In this document: piece by piece, positions 40,083 through 41,872 of the stretch
How the letters are laid out: the number at the start of each line of letters is the position of its first letter
Position numbering within the stretch: position 1 is the first letter of the stretch
Origin: Clostridia bacterium
GTDB lineage: Bacteria; Bacillota; Clostridia; Oscillospirales; CAG-382
Reading direction: 5' to 3'
NCBI GenBank assembly: GCA_017434845.1
Contig: JAFSGD010000015.1
Location: forward strand, 1-41,872
DNA: 41,872 nt
Notes under the pieces: generated by a model
The model's input: only the letters and a program-made list of their open reading frames with translations
Databases searched by the model: none
Told to the model about the DNA's origin: nothing
Made by a program: the position numbers and the translations under genes

Positions 40083-40451
40083 TTAATAATATACCTTTTT
40101 AACCGCCGTGTCAATATAAAAGATGTTTCCGAGTGTGAGCTTTTCGCTGTGCTTTATCTCGCTTATTGCCTCCGAAAAGCTCATTTTCGCCATCTCGGCT
40201 TCGCCGTCCTCAAGCGAATAGCTTTTTGCAAGACTGTCGGCTTCTGAGTTAACAACGTCTATTTCGGCGTCTCTTATGAAAAACGAAATATAATCGCGCT
40301 TTTTCTCCCATAATGCGATGGCTTCGCCGTATTTGCCGCTTTCGGCAAGCGCAGTTATTTCGTCACACAACGAGCAAATATAAAAAGAATTCACAGCCGT
40401 AAAGATAACCGCAACGACTATAAGAATTATCGCAATAATAAAGTTGTTCAT
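40083..40451 (-). CDS. DUF4363 family membrane protein
   Basis: The 122-residue protein has one N-terminal membrane helix (MNNFIIAIILIVVAVIFTAV) and an acidic helical domain facing outward or inward (CDEITALAESGKYGEAIALWEKKRDYISFFIRDAEIDVV), like the DUF4363 family. Its ATG touches the DUF421 stop (TAAATG), and GAGGG lies just upstream inside that gene, so expression is coupled. These pairs are commonly found in spore-forming Clostridia. Function is unknown. Confidence 0.82.
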   Translation of the reverse strand: MNNFIIAIILIVVAVIFTAVNSFYICSLCDEITALAESGKYGEAIALWEKKRDYISFFIRDAEIDVVNSEADSLAKSYSLEDGEAEMAKMSFSEAISEIKHSEKLTLGNIFYIDTAVKKVYY

Positions 40452-40925
40452 TTAACCCTCGCCCGATTGATTCGGATTTGCGTTCTTTTTCGGAAGCACG
40501 CTCATTTTTCCCGTTCGCTCAAGAATAACCTTTTTTACCTCGCCGAGCGTTTCAAACCCGTTTATGCGCACCTGCGCCTCGACGTCCTCGGAGGAAACGC
40601 GCGCTTTGGTGAGATTGCCTTCGTTGAATTTTCCGTTTTCATAAAGAGTTATCGGGTTTCCGTTCAAAAAAATCAAAAAACGCTTGCTCTTTCGGCTTGC
40701 AAACGAAAGAATGACCTCGATAGAAGAAATAAGAATAAGCGGAACAAGCCCGTGAAGAAGCGGAATATCGGTGTCGGTAACCGGCAAAACGGCAAGCTCA
40801 GAGAGCAAAACCGTTGTAACAAGCTCCGAAAGCTGCATCTCACCGATCTGCCGCTTGCCCATAAGCTTCATCATCAGCGTTAAAAAAACATAAAAAATAA
40901 ACGCTCTTGTAACTATAACCGTCAT
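40452..40925 (-). CDS. DUF421 (YetF-type) membrane protein
   Basis: The ATG at 40925 has CAGAGGTG 6 bases upstream and gives 157 residues; the GTG three codons earlier is part of the ribosome site. Three membrane helices (about 1-25, 38-58, 62-82) include the motif LMGKRQIGEMQLSELVTTVLLSELAVLPV, typical of DUF421/YetF proteins. A soluble domain follows (GNPITLYENGKFNEGNLTKARVSSEDVEAQVRINGF). The family has links to spore physiology in Bacilli, but its exact role is unsettled. It is the first gene of a two-gene unit with DUF4363. Confidence 0.9.
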   Translation of the reverse strand: MTVIVTRAFIFYVFLTLMMKLMGKRQIGEMQLSELVTTVLLSELAVLPVTDTDIPLLHGLVPLILISSIEVILSFASRKSKRFLIFLNGNPITLYENGKFNEGNLTKARVSSEDVEAQVRINGFETLGEVKKVILERTGKMSVLPKKNANPNQSGEG

Positions 40926-40980
40926 TCTTTTCACCTCTGAACTATTTTTGCCTTAACGAAATTGTTTATTCGTTTTTGTA

Positions 40981-41008
40981 TTGACAATTCAAAAAATAAG
41001 CGTAAAAT
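40981..41008 (+). promoter_or_regulatory. Promoter of the C_GCAxxG_C_C gene
   Basis: TTGACA (40981-40986), 16 bases, TAAAAT (41003-41008). It is divergent from the DUF421 unit. Confidence 0.75.
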
Positions 41009-41035
41009 AAATAAAAAATCAATTCGGAGGCGTTT

Positions 41036-41488
41036 ATGAAACACAGAGAAAAGGCTGAACAGCTTTTTAATTCGGGCTGTAATTGCGCGCAGGCGGTGTT
41101 CGCGGCGTTTGAGGATGTAACCGGGGTTCCCGCCGAAACCGCGCTGAAGCTTTCTTCTTCGTTCGGCGGCGGAATGGGCAAGCTTCGCGAGGTGTGCGGT
41201 GCCTGCAGCGGTGCTTTTATGGTTGCGGGTATGCTTTGGGGCGGTTGTGACGTTAACGATAATAAAAAGAAGACAGAGCACTATGCAACCGTTCGCCGTA
41301 TCGCCGAGGAGTTCAAGTCGATCCATTCAACATATAACTGCGGCGAATTGATGAACGGCATTGCAAACGCCAAGGGCAGCGATCCCGTAGAGCGCACTCC
41401 CGAGTATTATGCTGTTCGCCCCTGTTGCCGTTTTGTTGGCGATGCGGCGGAAATTTTAGATAAAATCATCGAAGAAAAGGGAATATAG
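41036..41488 (+). CDS. C_GCAxxG_C_C family protein
   Basis: The 150-residue protein has the family's conserved cysteines: NSGCNCAQAVF (about residues 13-23), REVCGACSGAFMVAGMLWG (the GCAxxG-like block, about 51-69), YNCGELM and VRPCCRFVGDA near the end. Databases list this as a putative redox-active or metal-binding family, often in anaerobes; no reaction is settled. CGGAGG precedes the ATG. A hairpin (AAAGCCGAAAA/TTTTCGGCTTT, 41530-41570) follows the stop. Confidence 0.9.
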   Translation: MKHREKAEQLFNSGCNCAQAVFAAFEDVTGVPAETALKLSSSFGGGMGKLREVCGACSGAFMVAGMLWGGCDVNDNKKKTEHYATVRRIAEEFKSIHSTYNCGELMNGIANAKGSDPVERTPEYYAVRPCCRFVGDAAEILDKIIEEKGI

Positions 41489-41529
41489 CCCGCAATTAAC
41501 CGAAATTTTTAAAAATTTTCAATGCATTC

Positions 41530-41570
41530 AAAGCCGAAAAGCCTTTAAAAATAAGGGTTTTTTCGGCTTT
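41530..41570 (+). terminator. Hairpin after the C_GCAxxG_C_C gene
   Basis: AAAGCCGAAAA and TTTTCGGCTTT make an 11-bp stem with an inner CCTT/AAGG pair. No T run follows, so it is a weak terminator candidate. Confidence 0.45.
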
Positions 41571-41615
41571 GCGCAAAACGGACGAAAAAAATTTCAACTT
41601 TTTTTGAAAAACCCC

Positions 41616-41644
41616 TTGCAAAATGCTTTTCGTTGTGGTATTAT
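41616..41644 (+). promoter_or_regulatory. Promoter of the tRNA cluster
   Basis: TTGCAA (41616-41621), 17 bases, TATTAT (41639-41644), about 28 bases before tRNA-Asp. Confidence 0.8.
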
Positions 41645-41671
41645 AGTCAAGCGCGCTGACGCGGCCAATAC

Positions 41672-41748
41672 GGTTCGGTAGTTCAGTTGGTTAGAACGCC
41701 GCCCTGTCACGGCGGAGGTCGTGGGTTCGAGTCCCATCCGAATCGCCA
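41672..41748 (+). tRNA. tRNA-Asp (GTC)
   Basis: A complete cloverleaf is seen: acceptor GGTTCGG with CCGAATC (one G-U), D arm GTTC...GAAC, anticodon stem CCGCC/GGCGG with loop CTGTCAC (anticodon GTC), T arm GTGGG-TTCGAGT-CCCAT. G73 is followed by an encoded CCA. Length is 77. Confidence 0.97.
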
Positions 41749-41793
41749 ACAATCTCCTTTGTAACAGAGCGCCTCGTTCTTGCTCCGCAACGT

Positions 41794-41869
41794 GCGGATT
41801 TAGCTCATTTGGTAGAGCGCCACCTTGCCAAGGTGGAGGTAGCGGGTTCGAACCCCGTAATCCGCTCCA
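41794..41869 (+). tRNA. tRNA-Gly (GCC)
   Basis: Acceptor GCGGATT pairs with AATCCGC. D arm is GCTC...GAGC, anticodon stem CCACC/GGTGG with loop TTGCCAA (anticodon GCC), T arm GCGGG-TTCGAAC-CCCGT. Discriminator T and CCA are encoded. Length is 76. The cluster may continue past the window end. Confidence 0.97.
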
Positions 41870-41872
41870 AAA

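Overview
The window looks like chromosomal DNA of an uncultured anaerobic Clostridia-type Bacillota, probably gut or rumen. The support is indirect: infC-rpmI-rplT order, a T-box leader, LexA-type GAAC-N4-GTTC boxes, a CD1247-type protein beside efp, FeoA/FeoB with a small Cys-rich partner, a DUF421/DUF4363 pair, a partial oxidative TCA operon, and surface proteins with Ser/Glu stalks. Genus cannot be decided from sequence alone. Most promoters are textbook sigma-A sites (TTGACA-like, 16 to 18 bp, TATAAT-like), and most starts have a clear AGGAGG-like site.

Layout. 1-605: start of a small membrane-protein gene, then a 300-bp field of short hairpins. 606-1349: secreted or spore-type amidase with an SH3 domain (minus). 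1429-3065: translation block infC (apparent AUC start, attenuated leader), rpmI, rplT and rpsU. 3205-5106: lipoprotein glycoside hydrolase resembling GH26. 5294-11324 (minus): a T-box leader, a TIM-barrel/acyl-CoA synthetase fusion, an M24 aminopeptidase, then efp with its own promoter, a Cys/Asp-run protein and an amidohydrolase. 11354-14302: Gfo/Idh/MocA oxidoreductase, then dapA-dapB. 14419-18975: citrate synthase, aconitase and NADP-isocitrate dehydrogenase, a route to 2-oxoglutarate. 19040-23299: membrane glycosyltransferase, SOS-controlled DNA polymerase IV and a MATE exporter. 23396-25512: a second copy of the hairpin repeat and a surface SGNH/discoidin protein (minus). 25567-28609: iron uptake feoA-feoB-Cys-rich protein with three identical palindromes. 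28633-31054: copper chaperone and copper P-type ATPase. 31055-34589: hairpin-rich spacer, a stalked surface protein and a membrane M48-like peptidase (minus). 34610-38076: domain-permuted GH3 glycosidase and a zinc-ribbon protein. 38167-39944 (minus): ribulose-phosphate epimerase and a VanY-type carboxypeptidase. 40083-40925 (minus): DUF421 and DUF4363. 40981-41488: C_GCAxxG_C_C protein. 41616-41869: tRNA-Asp and tRNA-Gly.

How the parts work together. Several units make amino-acid precursors (dapAB; gltA-acn-icd). The feo and cop operons handle metals. GH26, GH3 and the anchored proteins point to polysaccharide use and surface display. The most unusual unit is the T-box leader, apparently leucine-specific with a CUC specifier, placed directly before an 843-residue fusion of a sugar-isomerase-like TIM barrel with an acyl-CoA synthetase, followed 15 bases later by an M24 aminopeptidase. 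Other items worth attention are the two-copy hairpin-array repeat, one copy carrying a nested palindrome, and the three GTTAGC-N4-GCTAAC boxes around feoA and feoB. No transposase, integrase, phage gene or CRISPR array was seen.
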